Source: Xenoacremonium recifei
Lineage: Eukaryota; Ascomycota; Sordariomycetes; Hypocreales; Nectriaceae
Assembly (NCBI GenBank): GCA_012184525.1
Contig: WOFQ01000027.1
Coordinates: forward strand, 62,001-126,000
DNA length: 64,000 nucleotides
Direction of reading: 5' to 3'
Part shown: piece after piece, positions 10,278 through 20,461 of the stretch
Position numbering within the stretch: the stretch's first letter is position 1
Layout of the letters: every line of letters starts with the position of its first letter
Notes under the pieces: generated by a model
What the model saw: only the letters and a program-made list of their open reading frames with translations
Database searches by the model: none
What the model was told of the DNA's origin: nothing
Program-made: the position numbers and the translations under genes

Positions 10278-12612
10278 TCAAGACTCCTGTTCTGATTCCT
10301 TCTCAGACTCCAAGTTCAAATGAGCGTAGTTTTCCACCAGATTCGTCAAGATGTGATCGTCCACTTCCTCCTGCTTCTTGACCACGCTTACCGGCCAGTG
10401 GCTTTTCACCGCCTGCGCCATATCCCGTCTTCGATCCTCCTCTTCCTCGTCAAGTCGTACAGTGCCCTTTAGTAAGGCAAATTCTTGCGGTCGCATCCGC
10501 CCTCGGATGACACGAAATAAGGCCTCAGCTAAGTAGTGGTTTCGGCGCTGGTTGTATAAGCCTTGGGCAATCAGGATGAGTGTGGATCGCAAAACTTCAA
10601 GCTCATCCGGAGGTGTCTGGTCGTTAATAGCATCAATGCAGTCGTAGCCGGTGAGCATCAAGGGGATCACAATAAATAGATCCATGGCTTCGTATCCGTG
10701 GCGTAGATAGTAAAGGCGGATGAGGGTTTGCAGACACGTCTTGGCCTCGGCGACAATCTCGCGGGGGGTAGGTTCCTGGCTGGTTTCAGCGTCTACCAGA
10801 GGCTCAAACATCGTCAGTAGAAGGTGGTGATAGTATATGCTGTCATTCGCCAACATTAGAACTTGTTCTATTTAGTGGATTGTTTTCATGAAACTTTATC
10901 GCTGCTTCAATCCCAATAGTACTCACTGAATTTGCAAGTGACCGGGCAGGACAATGGATCTCGGTTGGAGTGGCCGCGGCAGGTCTTGGTACCACTGGTC
11001 TAATCGCTTTCGATACTCGTAAGCTTTGTCGAGGGTGAGAGTCTTGTCCTCGGTGAAGGCTGCGTCGCAAAACTCGTTCATGATGATCCGAAACTGGCTT
11101 CTAGCTCGAAAGATCTGACCGAAATAGGATGGTAACAGGCTGTGGTTCAGTGGGTACTTGACCCATATCTCGCCGTACCATTCTATATCCTGTGCAGGAT
11201 CTGGTAAAGGCCATGATGGGGGCTTCTTGATCAAGGGCGATAGCATGAAGGAGAAGGCGGTAAGTCTAGGGATATCAGCATCAGGCAGGTTCTTTGATGA
11301 ATGCTCTTACGTTTCCCAATTATATAAGGCCCATGCAGCGTACGCCGTGCCTCTGCGCAATCGGTCGCTCTGCCCCTCCACAACATCGTCGAAGATGCGA
11401 AGCCTCTGAGCCAAGGCAACACCATAGATGCGGTATGGTGCTCCAACTTCATCCAACCCACAGAGGTTGTGAAAGACACTGAACAGAATACCAGCTTGAA
11501 TGGTGGTGATGCGCGGCACTGCCGCTTCCAGCTCCCATAGACGTTTCGCTTCGGCGAGGAAGCGGTATGCGAGCGTTTCGGGATTCCAATACTCGGCGCG
11601 GTTAGAGAACCGCGGGTAACAGACCTAGTTTCGCGTCAGACGATATAATCTCTTCTAAAAACGCAGGCCATCGTACACAAGAATAGGCAAGAGTGATGTT
11701 AACAAGGAGTGAAGAGCAAAAATCCGTACGATGGGCAACCATATCCTCCAAGAAAAGATCTTTCTGAAAGGCCGCCGTAAATTGGTATTCGCAACGGAAG
11801 AGCACGCTCAAAAGGTCCCGCATTAGGGCGTCGTCGTCGCATACTTCTGTCCACCATGAGATCTTTGCGTCCGAGAGCAGCGGCTCCATGACTTGTGACG
11901 CGTGAAATGGCTTTACGTAGAGGCTCTGATGCTCTGCAGAGCTGAACTTGGTGCTTTGCCTCTGGGTCGGAAATTGGCCTGGCGAATACAGCGAGGCAGC
12001 CTCGAAGATCAACGAGTCCAGGTAGGGGTTGTTTCGGGAGAACATCTCTGGCATCTCCGATCGATACGGGAAGTCGTATCGAAGGCGTGTCTCGGGAACT
12101 ACAGCCATCTGGACCAGGATATCGCCGGCTTTGGCATGGTTCAGGACCGTGCCGATGTCAGCTCCAGATCTCAGCTTTCGGAAGATGTCCTGGGCATCTT
12201 GCTCCGGCAGGTTCTTCATGAGATTGACGACCTCCTCGTAAAGCGATGCGCGGCCTTGCATGTCATTGTGATCGCGGCTGATGGCCTGCAGCCGAGTCTC
12301 CCCCGGACGCGTGACATACTCGCATGTCAGACGCCGTTGGGCACAGCGACGACACGTCGGGCGGTCGCCAGAGCACTACAAACGTGAGTTGGGCGCAGCT
12401 TTGAGGGGTTATATCAACATGTGACATGTCTAGAAGCCAAATACCTTGGCTTTCTGCTTGCGACACGTGTTGCAGGCCGCCACCACGGGATTCGGTCTTG
12501 CTCGAGACGGACCGGCCGTGGAGGTCATGGGCGAGTTGTGTCGCGCCTGTGCCGGCAGAAGACGACGAAGAGGCGCACCTCTCTGACTTCCGGGCGAGCT
12601 TTGTTCAGCCAT
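10278..12612 (-). CDS. Zn2Cys6 fungal-specific transcription factor
   Basis: Nuclear regulator of 693 aa. Exons are 12612-12445, 12375-11677, 11624-11311, 11265-10927 and 10839-10278. Intron 1 interrupts the zinc cluster, which joins as CNTCRKQKAK then CSGDRPTCRRC...C, the standard Zn2Cys6 spacing. The middle homology region includes CYPRFSNRAEYWNPETLAYR and AEAKRLWELE, characteristic of one large fungal regulator family. Intron 4 (10926-10840) was placed so that the join reads LQIHIYYHHLLLTMFEPL; the nearer acceptors give a stop or shift the frame. A Glu-rich acidic C-terminus could be an activation region. The target genes are unknown. It is convergent with GH79 (137 bp) and divergent from the GT2 gene. 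Introns of 45-87 nt are normal for this genome. Confidence 0.88.
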
Positions 12613-14033
12613 TTCCTGCGCTGCGGGTTGTCTAGGCCAAGTAGGTGTTCAGGGAAAATGTCATGAAGTTTGTGAAAAGTGGCTGGGTGTCTGGGCTGAG
12701 GGCTGTCGCGTTGTAGGTGAGCCGGAGCCTCGCGATGGAACGATGACTGGGAAGACCTCTTTGATTCTGCGGGCTGGCAGTGCGAGAGAGAGGCCAGTTC
12801 AGCCGCACGAAGCCCTCAGACTCGGCACAACGAGTGCGTAAACCCCGTACGATGCTTCAGAACCGCAGAATCGAGGACAATTGTCACTAGAGGGGTGTTA
12901 CATTGGAGAAGTAAGCCCTGCTAGCCAATAGCGCGTCGAAGATGAGACCGGAGGAACCCCCGCTGCCTCCTAGCCCCTCACAGCCCTTCTAGCGGAATTA
13001 TCGACCATCCACGCATTCCAGTAACCCCGCAAGTCTCCGTAACTCATTGTTAAGCTGGTTATTGTTCTTCGTCCGCCTCGCCAGCCAGGGGAACCATCGT
13101 CCCTTGCCCGGAGTTGCTGTATTGGATGATCTTAGCTAACCTTCCAAGGTACGTAAATATGCATCAAGGCTTGGGACTCGTAACGTGGTAAAAGACTTCG
13201 TGTACGCTAGAGGAGCTGCGGTTTTGGGGCGCGTTTGCCATTGTGGGTGCACGTGATGCCCTCGAAAACCACAACAAACGCATTCAATTGACGAGTTCTC
13301 AATGAATCATCCATCTGAGCCTCCAGTAAATGCCACTTCACATTAGCCCTAGTTTTCACGTGCCTTGGATGGAAACAGTCTCTCAACTCGGTTCATCGCG
13401 GTCGGGGGTCTAGATTCGCGGCCAGCCCTTCTCGACGGTCGCTCAGGGGCCGAGGACAACATCCCTCTCGTGCTTTTTGTCTAATATGGGAACTGGCTCT
13501 ATTAGAGGACTATTGGAGAAGGTTGAACTAGGCGGTCTCTGCAATGCGTGCTCGTGTCTCGATGCGGTCATCGAGGCCTCGATCGATGCCCTCCTCAGAA
13601 AAGAGAGCCAGGTTGGAGCTGGACAATAGTAACTAAAGCTGTGTATCGATACCGTGATACTGACTATATCTTACTCGAAAATAAGAAATGAGCATTCACC
13701 ACAAATTTGAAGTCCCAACTTGTAGAATTTTCACTTTCCTTCCCTCAGTGTTCTGAGGAGACCCCAGCCCTAGCCTCCCGACCTACTGAACACCCCACCA
13801 AAGAGCTCACATTGACATGTTTTTTCGGACAACACTTGACTATATCTTGCACGTGAGGCCCTCTCACTTTCCTCTCCTTTTCCCTTTCCAACTTCTTTCC
13901 CTCACCACCTACCCTTACGCGTAACGCATACATCACCGCGTCACGCCCACCACACCATCACAACACATCATCACACACACATCTCTATCATCTGTTGTGC
14001 CTCTCTTTCATCCTCATCATCGCCATCGGCACA
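12613..14033. promoter_or_regulatory. Divergent promoter region, Zn2Cys6 regulator / GT2 glycosyltransferase
   Basis: The 1.4 kb have no credible coding sequence. The last 300 bp before the GT2 start are strongly pyrimidine-rich with CA runs, typical of a highly expressed fungal leader. No tRNA was recognised. Confidence 0.5.
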
Positions 14034-15503
14034 ATGCTGCCCTCGGAGGAAGCCGCTCCTGACACCCCTGCCGGTGGTCGAGGCATCGCGGCCATCACGA
14101 GCATCGCGAGCATCACGCCGAAGTCATGCTTCCATGCAGGCTGGCCCTGGGTCGTGAGGCTCATCCTTCTGCTTTCAATGGCCGCGAACATCGCCCTTTG
14201 CGCGATATTCATCCATGAACCTTGGTTCTTATCCTTCTGTATCCTTTTCATTCTTCGGTACACTCGTCTCTTCGGCCACTGCGTCGCCGCTGCTCTCTAC
14301 AAAGCGGCTAAGGTGTTGCCCGATCCGGCTTTCTCGCCCGCGGACGTCACGGTCATCCTTCCGACGATTGACCCTGAAGGCCCTGACTTCGATGAATGCA
14401 TCCGATCCATCTTGAGCAACCGGCCCAAGGCTGTCCTCGTCGTGACAGTTGGCCATGAACTCCTGGAGAAGTGTCGAGGCATTCTCACATCTCTCTTACC
14501 TGCTGCTGGCGCTACCAAGATCTCCCTCTCGGCCTTCTCAGAACCTCACAAGCGCAAGCAGATCGCTCATGCGTTGCCCAAAGTTGAGACTGCCGTCACC
14601 ATCTTGGCTAATGACCACGTTTTCTGGCCCAGCACTAGCTTCCTCTCCGCTGTTCTCGCTCCTTTCAACGACAAAGATGTTGGCGTCGTAGCCACCAAGA
14701 AGCGAGTTCGCCGTACTACCCCTGGAAGCTGGACCTGGCTGTCAATTGTCAACTTCATCGCCTGCAACTACCTTCAGCGCCACAATTGGGAGCTTCGCTC
14801 CTCTAACGCCATGGATGGAGGTGTTTTTGTAGTCTCCGGTCGCACCGCAATCTACAGAACCGAACTTCTCAATACAGATGGTATAATGCCCCGCTTTTGC
14901 CACGAGACCTTCTTCTTCGGACTCTGTGGCAGTGACCGGGGTCTTGGTCCGGACGATAATAACTTTCTGACCCGCGAGGCTCTGCATGCCGGTTGGAAGA
15001 TTAAGTTCCAGGACACGGAGGACGCTACCATTGAGACGACACTTGGTGACTGGCCCAAGTTCAAGGGTCAGCTTATTCGCTGGGCGCGAACCACATTCCG
15101 AAGCAACCCCGTCCTCCTGCGAAACTTTACCTTCTTGCGCAAGTACTCTTGGTCCTGGTTCATGGTTTACTGGGCGGGCATTGTCAACTTTGCTCTCGCC
15201 TGGGACGCCATGCTTCTCTTGACACTTGCAATGAGCAAGGGTATTTGCTCCGCTTGGGTTGTGCTTTTGGCTCTGTTCATCATCTGGACGAAGGTAGTGA
15301 AGATCATTCCCAACCTTCTTCGCCATCCCTCAGATTTTCCTCTGATAATATGCCAAATTGCCTTTGCCTACCTGCACACCGTCATCAAGTTCTGGGCACT
15401 GATCACCTTTTGGGACTGCGACTGGTCAGGACGAGTCCTTTCAGATGTCAACACAGACTCAGAGCAGGCGGCTGAAGACGCCAACTGGCACCTTATTGAG
15501 TAA
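14034..15503 (+). CDS. Membrane glycosyltransferase family 2 (fungal GT2 / Cps1-like polysaccharide synthase)
   Basis: Intronless, 489 aa, processive-type GT2 predicted in the plasma membrane or secretory path and building an extracellular or cell-wall polysaccharide. Two hydrophobic segments precede the catalytic domain (about residues 38-85). Catalytic features are VTVILPTID at the start of the GT-A fold, the acidic site in ANDHVFWP, GPDDNNFLTRE, and the QXXRW acceptor-site motif as QLIRWART. At least three transmembrane helices follow, then an acidic tail. This architecture matches fungal GT2 proteins related to Cryptococcus Cps1 and to the GT2 enzymes needed for hyphal growth on solid surfaces in some plant pathogens. 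The product is not established. In-frame sequence upstream has no ATG, so 14034 is the start. Confidence 0.88.
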   Translation: MLPSEEAAPDTPAGGRGIAAITSIASITPKSCFHAGWPWVVRLILLLSMAANIALCAIFIHEPWFLSFCILFILRYTRLFGHCVAAALYKAAKVLPDPAFSPADVTVILPTIDPEGPDFDECIRSILSNRPKAVLVVTVGHELLEKCRGILTSLLPAAGATKISLSAFSEPHKRKQIAHALPKVETAVTILANDHVFWPSTSFLSAVLAPFNDKDVGVVATKKRVRRTTPGSWTWLSIVNFIACNYLQRHNWELRSSNAMDGGVFVVSGRTAIYRTELLNTDGIMPRFCHETFFFGLCGSDRGLGPDDNNFLTREALHAGWKIKFQDTEDATIETTLGDWPKFKGQLIRWARTTFRSNPVLLRNFTFLRKYSWSWFMVYWAGIVNFALAWDAMLLLTLAMSKGICSAWVVLLALFIIWTKVVKIIPNLLRHPSDFPLIICQIAFAYLHTVIKFWALITFWDCDWSGRVLSDVNTDSEQAAEDANWHLIE

Positions 15504-16046
15504 GCGATATGGACTATCTTATAGTACCTATATACAGACAATAAAATGGGATTGCGGAGGAGAACACGTGGATTTGGGAGGATATCGACTATCGACAATG
15601 GATTAGGATTACGGAGGACGACGCGTGGATTTGGGATTATGTCGACTGTCGATAAGGGATCATCAGATTGTGAATAGGGTTATCGTGCAGAGGGATATGT
15701 GGATTTGGGATTAGATTGACGGTCGACATTAGGGATTGAGATTTTCAGCAAGTGTCGCTGACGAGGAAGCAGATACCCCGGCTGCAGAGTCAGATACATC
15801 ATCAGAGAACAGGCCTGAATACAGAAAATAGACAAACTTCATTTTTAATTGTAGTCTCCTTAAGCTGACGCCCAACCCTCTTTATTTATGAACTGTTTCA
15901 AGGATACGTGAACTGTATTCGCCACTAAGTAGGCCTTCAAGACTTGCCGTGTGTAAACAATTGCTACATGATATACGTGAGGCCCCAAGAGGGAATCGTA
16001 CTTCGTCCTATATTCGGTCGCTATTCGGCTACAGGCAGGAGAGAGG
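15504..16046. other. Intergenic region between convergent GT2 and Thr-rich protein genes
   Basis: The stretch contains an AATAAA hexamer at 15540-15545 just after the GT2 stop and the degenerate repeat listed separately. The remainder is AT-rich without coding signal. Confidence 0.55.
15548..15735. repeat. Degenerate tandem repeat downstream of GT2
   Basis: Three imperfect copies share GTGGATTTGGGA followed by a TCGAC(T/G)(A/G)TCGA-like palindromic core. The anchors are at about 15568, 15625 and 15699, giving spacings of 57 and 74 bp. The block begins after the GT2 stop codon and would lie in or just past its 3' UTR. Origin and function are unknown. Confidence 0.6.
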
Positions 16047-17555
16047 TTAGTTTATCTTCGTTTGAGCGTTGTCGTCAGACATCTTACCAGCAGATACACT
16101 ACCCACGCAGGGGCCCAGGCCCAGTGCAACAGAGCCTACTTCCGAGTTCGCAAGGTATTCGATCTCTCTGAATCCGTACGAGCATTGATCTGTCGAGCAA
16201 GTAAATGGGCTAACCGCAGTGTTGCGAGTCCACGACTTGCATGTGTTCTGTCCTATATCGAGCTCCCAGGCAAAACAATTATCCATGTTCCAGCAAGTGT
16301 AGCAGCAGGTTGAGTAATCATCTCCATTCAAAGTACTGGTCACGGAAACGTCGCCGCCGTCAGCATTTATTCGTTCGGCCCCAGGAAGTACAATATTCGC
16401 AACATTGGAGGGTTCGCATGGGTGATCGATCACGTCGGTCGTGGTGGATGTCGTTGTTGTGGTGGTCGTATCGCGTAAAGTCGAGGTATACGTCGATGTA
16501 AACACCGTACTATAACTAGTAGTCGTCGTTGTCGTCTCGGTCTGACTAACGATGGTATTCGTCGATGTTATTGTCGATGGCTTGAGCGTTGTGCCCGGCT
16601 TGGTTGAGGTTTTCGTGGTCGTGGTAATGGTGGTTGTTGTCGGAATCTTGCCACCGATGACCATCGTGGAGGTCGAGGTTACTGGGACAGTGGTCGTTGT
16701 TGTTGTTGTAGAAGGCCGTTCCTGGAACACGGTGCTTGTCAAGAAGCATGCTAAGCAATACGGTCAGCAAGAGGTATCGTTGGCTTAAGAAGGGGAAAGG
16801 GGGTAATCACAGCAATCCTCTGGCAGCCCATTGTTGGGGGTCGGCCGCTTCTCGAGCAGAGCCCTCTTATCAGGGGCGATACAGGATGTCTGCATGAAGT
16901 TTGATGTATAGGTTGAGGTCGTAGATCTGACAGAACGTTAAGATTGCCTCAAATGTGCGGGTCCGGTCTCCTGAACTTACTCGGTCACAGTCAATGGATC
17001 GGTGTCTACTGACGTAGTAGTCGTTACGCCCTCAGTGGTTGTCGTCCATACCGTCGTGCTCGTGATGGTTGTGGTAGTATACTTGACTGTACCTACTGTC
17101 ACCGGATTTGGAGTTACCCTGGAGTCTGTCAGCATATGAATGACTTCCTCCGATGCGTTCCAGGTGAGCGAGACTCACGTTGAACCCGTAGTCGTGGTTG
17201 TTTTCGTCGATGTCTTGGTGATTGTGGTGGCGGTATATCTCTTGGTCTTTGTGACGGTTGGCATTGATGTTAGAACGATAGTAACAGTCTCAGGGGGGTT
17301 CTGACAGGTAACAATTGGGATCTTGGAGGATGCTGGCAGCAAAGAAGGGTGTGAGCTGGCGCGGCATTCTAATGCTGTAAATCTTCATGACTTTCTCTTA
17401 CAGATTAATGATGCGCAGGACTTCGCCGAAGAGTAGGGCATATCGCGACACGATGTGGGAAGACGCTTGCATTGAGCGTACCCAGCGACCCCAACGCCAG
17501 CAACTCCATGGCTGCAGATGGCGAGCAAGAGAGCCGACACCAAAGTCGACTTCAT
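16047..17555 (-). CDS. Secreted Thr-rich surface protein with apple/PAN-like C-terminal region
   Basis: Predicted secreted or wall-associated protein of 421 aa. Exons are 17555-17402, 17332-17179, 17118-16981, 16926-16811 and 16750-16047. It begins with a signal peptide (MKSTLVSALLLAICSHGVAG). Three-fifths of the chain is low-complexity Thr/Ser with TTTT runs, a likely O-mannosylated stalk. A KR pair near residue 170 (DKRALLEKR) is a possible Kex2-type site. The C-terminal 130 residues hold paired cysteines in STCCYTCWNMDNCFAWELD and NTCKSW, like small apple/PAN modules of fungal surface proteins that bind carbohydrate or protein. I see no GPI signal. Intron 1 is modelled as 69 nt because the first AG would give only 27 nt. 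Function is unknown; adhesion is a guess from composition. Confidence 0.78.
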
Positions 17556-18472
17556 GGCTTCGTGGTCAAGAAACTCAGACGGATCAAACCCAAGATTCGA
17601 GGTGGTGTGTCGCCGAGATTACCTCCTCAACTTAGCGACTGGCGATGCCACAGAATATCGCCCCAGCGCAAGCCCACCGGGCATCGGGGCAGCAAGTCAC
17701 CAAATCTATCTCAGCCAGCAGCCAGCACATCTCTCAGGCACCAAGTGTGATAGTCCGGGCAATCGGCCGCTTACAATTCGGTCTAGATCTCCCAGAGATC
17801 GTGTAAGTGCAAGGGTGCTTCCTCGGGTCTCGCGCCGAGTCGCTGGCGGGCGAGACCAAGGTGGAACTTGTCAGGGGCAAATGCACCGCTACGGCATCCA
17901 GACAGGATAAAGGATTCGATTTAACGACGCCACGCGCTGTAAGTATCGAGCTGAGGGCCAGCTGAACATTTAAAGCCAACAAGATCGATACACAGAGACA
18001 GTGTCGGCTCGGTCTTCCCGAGAACGCAGCTCCCCTGGTCTCCTCTGTTCATGTGTTGTTCTTCCTCCTAACTGAACAATTGCTGAGAAACAAACCTAGA
18101 GCCACTAAAAACCCTCGCTCCTGGGCTTGCCTTCGGAAGTAGCCGAGAAGACATCCAAAGGCTCAGGACACCAAGGAGAAAAGGATAATAAGGTCAAGAA
18201 GTATGCTTAAAATAAAAATAGCAGGCATTCGGGAATTATCCCCGCTGTGTCCTCAAGCTGTAAACCCGACGCTACTGATGGCCAGCAAGACAATGGCCGT
18301 CGCCTCTGATTTAGCGCTATAGTTGAGACTACTGAGTTGATCCAACTGGACAGCTGTTCTCTATGCGTTGCAACACCGACATTTTACCTCATGCAAGGGA
18401 GACTTCAGAACATGCCAGAAACACTGACACTATGTATATAAAGTAAACTATTGAGTCATATTACAAGCGAAC
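17556..18472. other. Intergenic region upstream of Thr-rich protein gene
   Basis: Promoter of the minus-strand surface protein gene and the 5' flank of tRNA-Cys. The short open frames at 17400-17900 are antisense to that gene or lack domain features. Nothing else is supported. Confidence 0.5.
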
Positions 18473-18544
18473 GGAGCGGTGGCGCAGGGGTTAGCGCGAG
18501 AGATTGCAGATCTCTAGGACATGGGTTCAAATCCCATTCGCTCC
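18473..18544 (+). tRNA. tRNA-Cys (anticodon GCA), intronless
   Basis: A 72-nt cloverleaf: acceptor stem GGAGCGG-like 5' strand pairs with CGCTCC at the 3' end. The anticodon stem AGAGA/TCTCT encloses loop TTGCAGA with anticodon GCA. The T-arm contains GGTTCAAATCC. A run of five T follows within 12 nt as Pol III terminator. Confidence 0.93.
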
Positions 18545-18839
18545 TCGATTGATCTTTTTGCCATTTACCTTTTTGTTTTGGTGTTTTCGTGGTGATTCCT
18601 TTTTGGTCGGTGTAGATGAGCGATCCTTCAGCGCGCGTCTCCAGCCGGTGCACGTGAGTGACAGGTCACGTCATGCACCTACCCGGATTTCCCGCAGTAG
18701 GATTGGTCACTTGAAAGAGAAAGGTGGAAGAAAATTTGGGTAGGTTGCAGGAAATAAAAGTGAGAGAGCAAAAACTTGCGAGATGGGCCGGCTTTTGAAG
18801 AAAAAGCGCAAAAAGACAAAAAAAAAAACTCGCAATCAA
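18545..18839. other. Spacer between inverted tRNA-Cys genes
   Basis: The 295-bp spacer carries the oligo-T terminators of both genes at its ends, including an 11-nt A run near 18818-18828 (T run for the minus-strand gene). No gene is seen. Confidence 0.6.
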
Positions 18840-18911
18840 GGAGCGAATGGGATTTGAACCCATGTCCTAGAGATCTGCAATCTCTCGCGCTAACCCCTGC
18901 GCCACCGCTCC
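18840..18911 (-). tRNA. tRNA-Cys (anticodon GCA), intronless, inverted copy
   Basis: The reverse complement is identical over all 72 nt to the tRNA-Cys gene at 18473-18544. The two genes converge tail to tail, each with its own T-run terminator. The 5' flanks differ apart from a few bases, so duplication is old or limited to the gene body. Confidence 0.93.
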
Positions 18912-19800
18912 GTTTTTGCTGCGAAACTGGCGTCAAGTTTTGGCTTATACACATGCTCTGGAGTACTTATCCCCGTCTAAACTCAATCCCTACACGGACA
19001 TCGACCAGTCAAATAAATCACTTGAGGACATCTCACAAGAAGAGATATGAGTAGAGTCATATGTGTACCAGTGTACTTATTTCCTGCGTCAAGTTAATGT
19101 TACGAAAGCCACATGTTTAACCTCATCCACAGCCTACCTAGGTACGCGTGAAGCGGTAGTGAGCCAGCAGCTAAACATTCAAACCAATTGTATCGTACTA
19201 TGGCTTCATGTGTGAGTTCCTTTTACCAAATAATACTTTGAGACTATCCAAAATGTGTAAGTGTTCCCCTCCAGAGTCTTTAAGTGACCATGACAGCCAG
19301 GCCTTGGCTCATCAATATTACAGTTCCGAGCCATCCACTACACTTTCTAGTAAACAAGAGCATTGCCGAGTCCCTGTCTCTGACCAAAAACGCCATTAGC
19401 CAGTTTAGAAAACATACAACACGTCCTCTCCCCTGAACCTGGCTATCACTCCACCACTGTGCCTCTTCATGTGCAACATCAACCACACCCTCCGCGGCCA
19501 AGGCCGTTCCCGTGCCACATCCACCCATTTTGTCATATCATACTGCACAACCAGGAACAGACCACTCACGGTGCACTCAATCGTTGCGGAGAGAAATGTG
19601 GCGATCCCCTCCCAATAGTGACAGCTCAGGACGTCATGTCGACATCACGCGACAAGCCTCCAAGCCATCACCCCAGATCTCGATGGCGAGCTTCCCCTCA
19701 TATACAACAAAGCTCCCGTAAGCTTGGCCAACCCTCTTGCTGTTACATTTTAACGGTCGTTCCCATCAATTGAGGCTTCAAGGACTATATTCCCATCACT
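18912..19800. other. Intergenic region
   Basis: This holds the 5' flank of the minus-strand tRNA-Cys and the promoter and leader of the small mitochondrial-type gene. No further gene is supported. Confidence 0.5.
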
Positions 19801-20291
19801 ATGGCTATCTCACGAGCTTCCCTTGCGGTACTGCGCTCCGGCGTCCGCCCGGTCACCGCAACGGCCCCACTCCGGCTCGGGCAAGTCCGGCGGGCGACCA
19901 TCCGCAGCGACGGCAATCTGGGCGGTCCCGGAGGCCAGAAAGCCCCGCCGCCTAACCCAGGCGGCCCCGAGGCCTTGAAGAGGAATTGGTGCGTTTCCAC
20001 AGTCGCGAGATACTTGACTTCGCTCACAATTACGGCAGGATTCCAATTGCAGGCGGCGCTGTGCTAGCGGTGGCTGCTCTTTCGTACATGACTTCCCCGT
20101 CACCCGGTAACAGGCCGCCAAGGACACTCGAGGGTGACCTCAAGGCCGCTTCGTCGACTGAGATTGGGATGCTTCCCCCGCCGACCGGCAGAGGCATTGC
20201 CAAGGCACTCGAGGATAAAGAGTCGAAAGCTCTTAGCGAGTTGAGCGGCCGGAAAGGTCGTGACGGGATGGGGAGCTTTCGCGCCGAATGA
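19801..20291 (+). CDS. Small single-pass mitochondrial-type membrane protein, unknown function
   Basis: Exons 19801-19988 and 20039-20291 encode 146 aa. The N-terminus is rich in Arg, Ala, Ser and Leu with no acidic residue for about 35 positions, which looks like a mitochondrial presequence. After a Gly/Pro-rich linker, the splice junction leads into one hydrophobic helix (WIPIAGGAVLAVAALSYM). A polar tail with RGIAKALEDKESKALSELSGRKG follows. The join at NW|IPIAG keeps the frame through the helix, supporting the intron. I do not recognise a named family; similar small inner-membrane proteins are common in fungi. It is convergent with the flavoprotein gene, 170 bp apart. Confidence 0.7.
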
Positions 20292-20461
20292 AACGGCTCC
20301 TATGAGGACCCTTGAGCAGTCACTGTGCAAACTAAGTGTATATTAGAATGAAATGGTTGAAATGATTACTGTTCTGAGTTCGCTTTCTTGCCCTCCAGCG
20401 TTTATACGTCCATATCTCTCCATCTCTTCCGTATCATGGTATCTGGCTCGTCAAAGTTCCT

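Noticed and set aside
3826..12612. Secondary-metabolite gene cluster (methyltransferase, transporter, regulator)
   Set aside because: No backbone enzyme is present, the transporter is a sugar porter, and gene orientations do not suggest a cluster.
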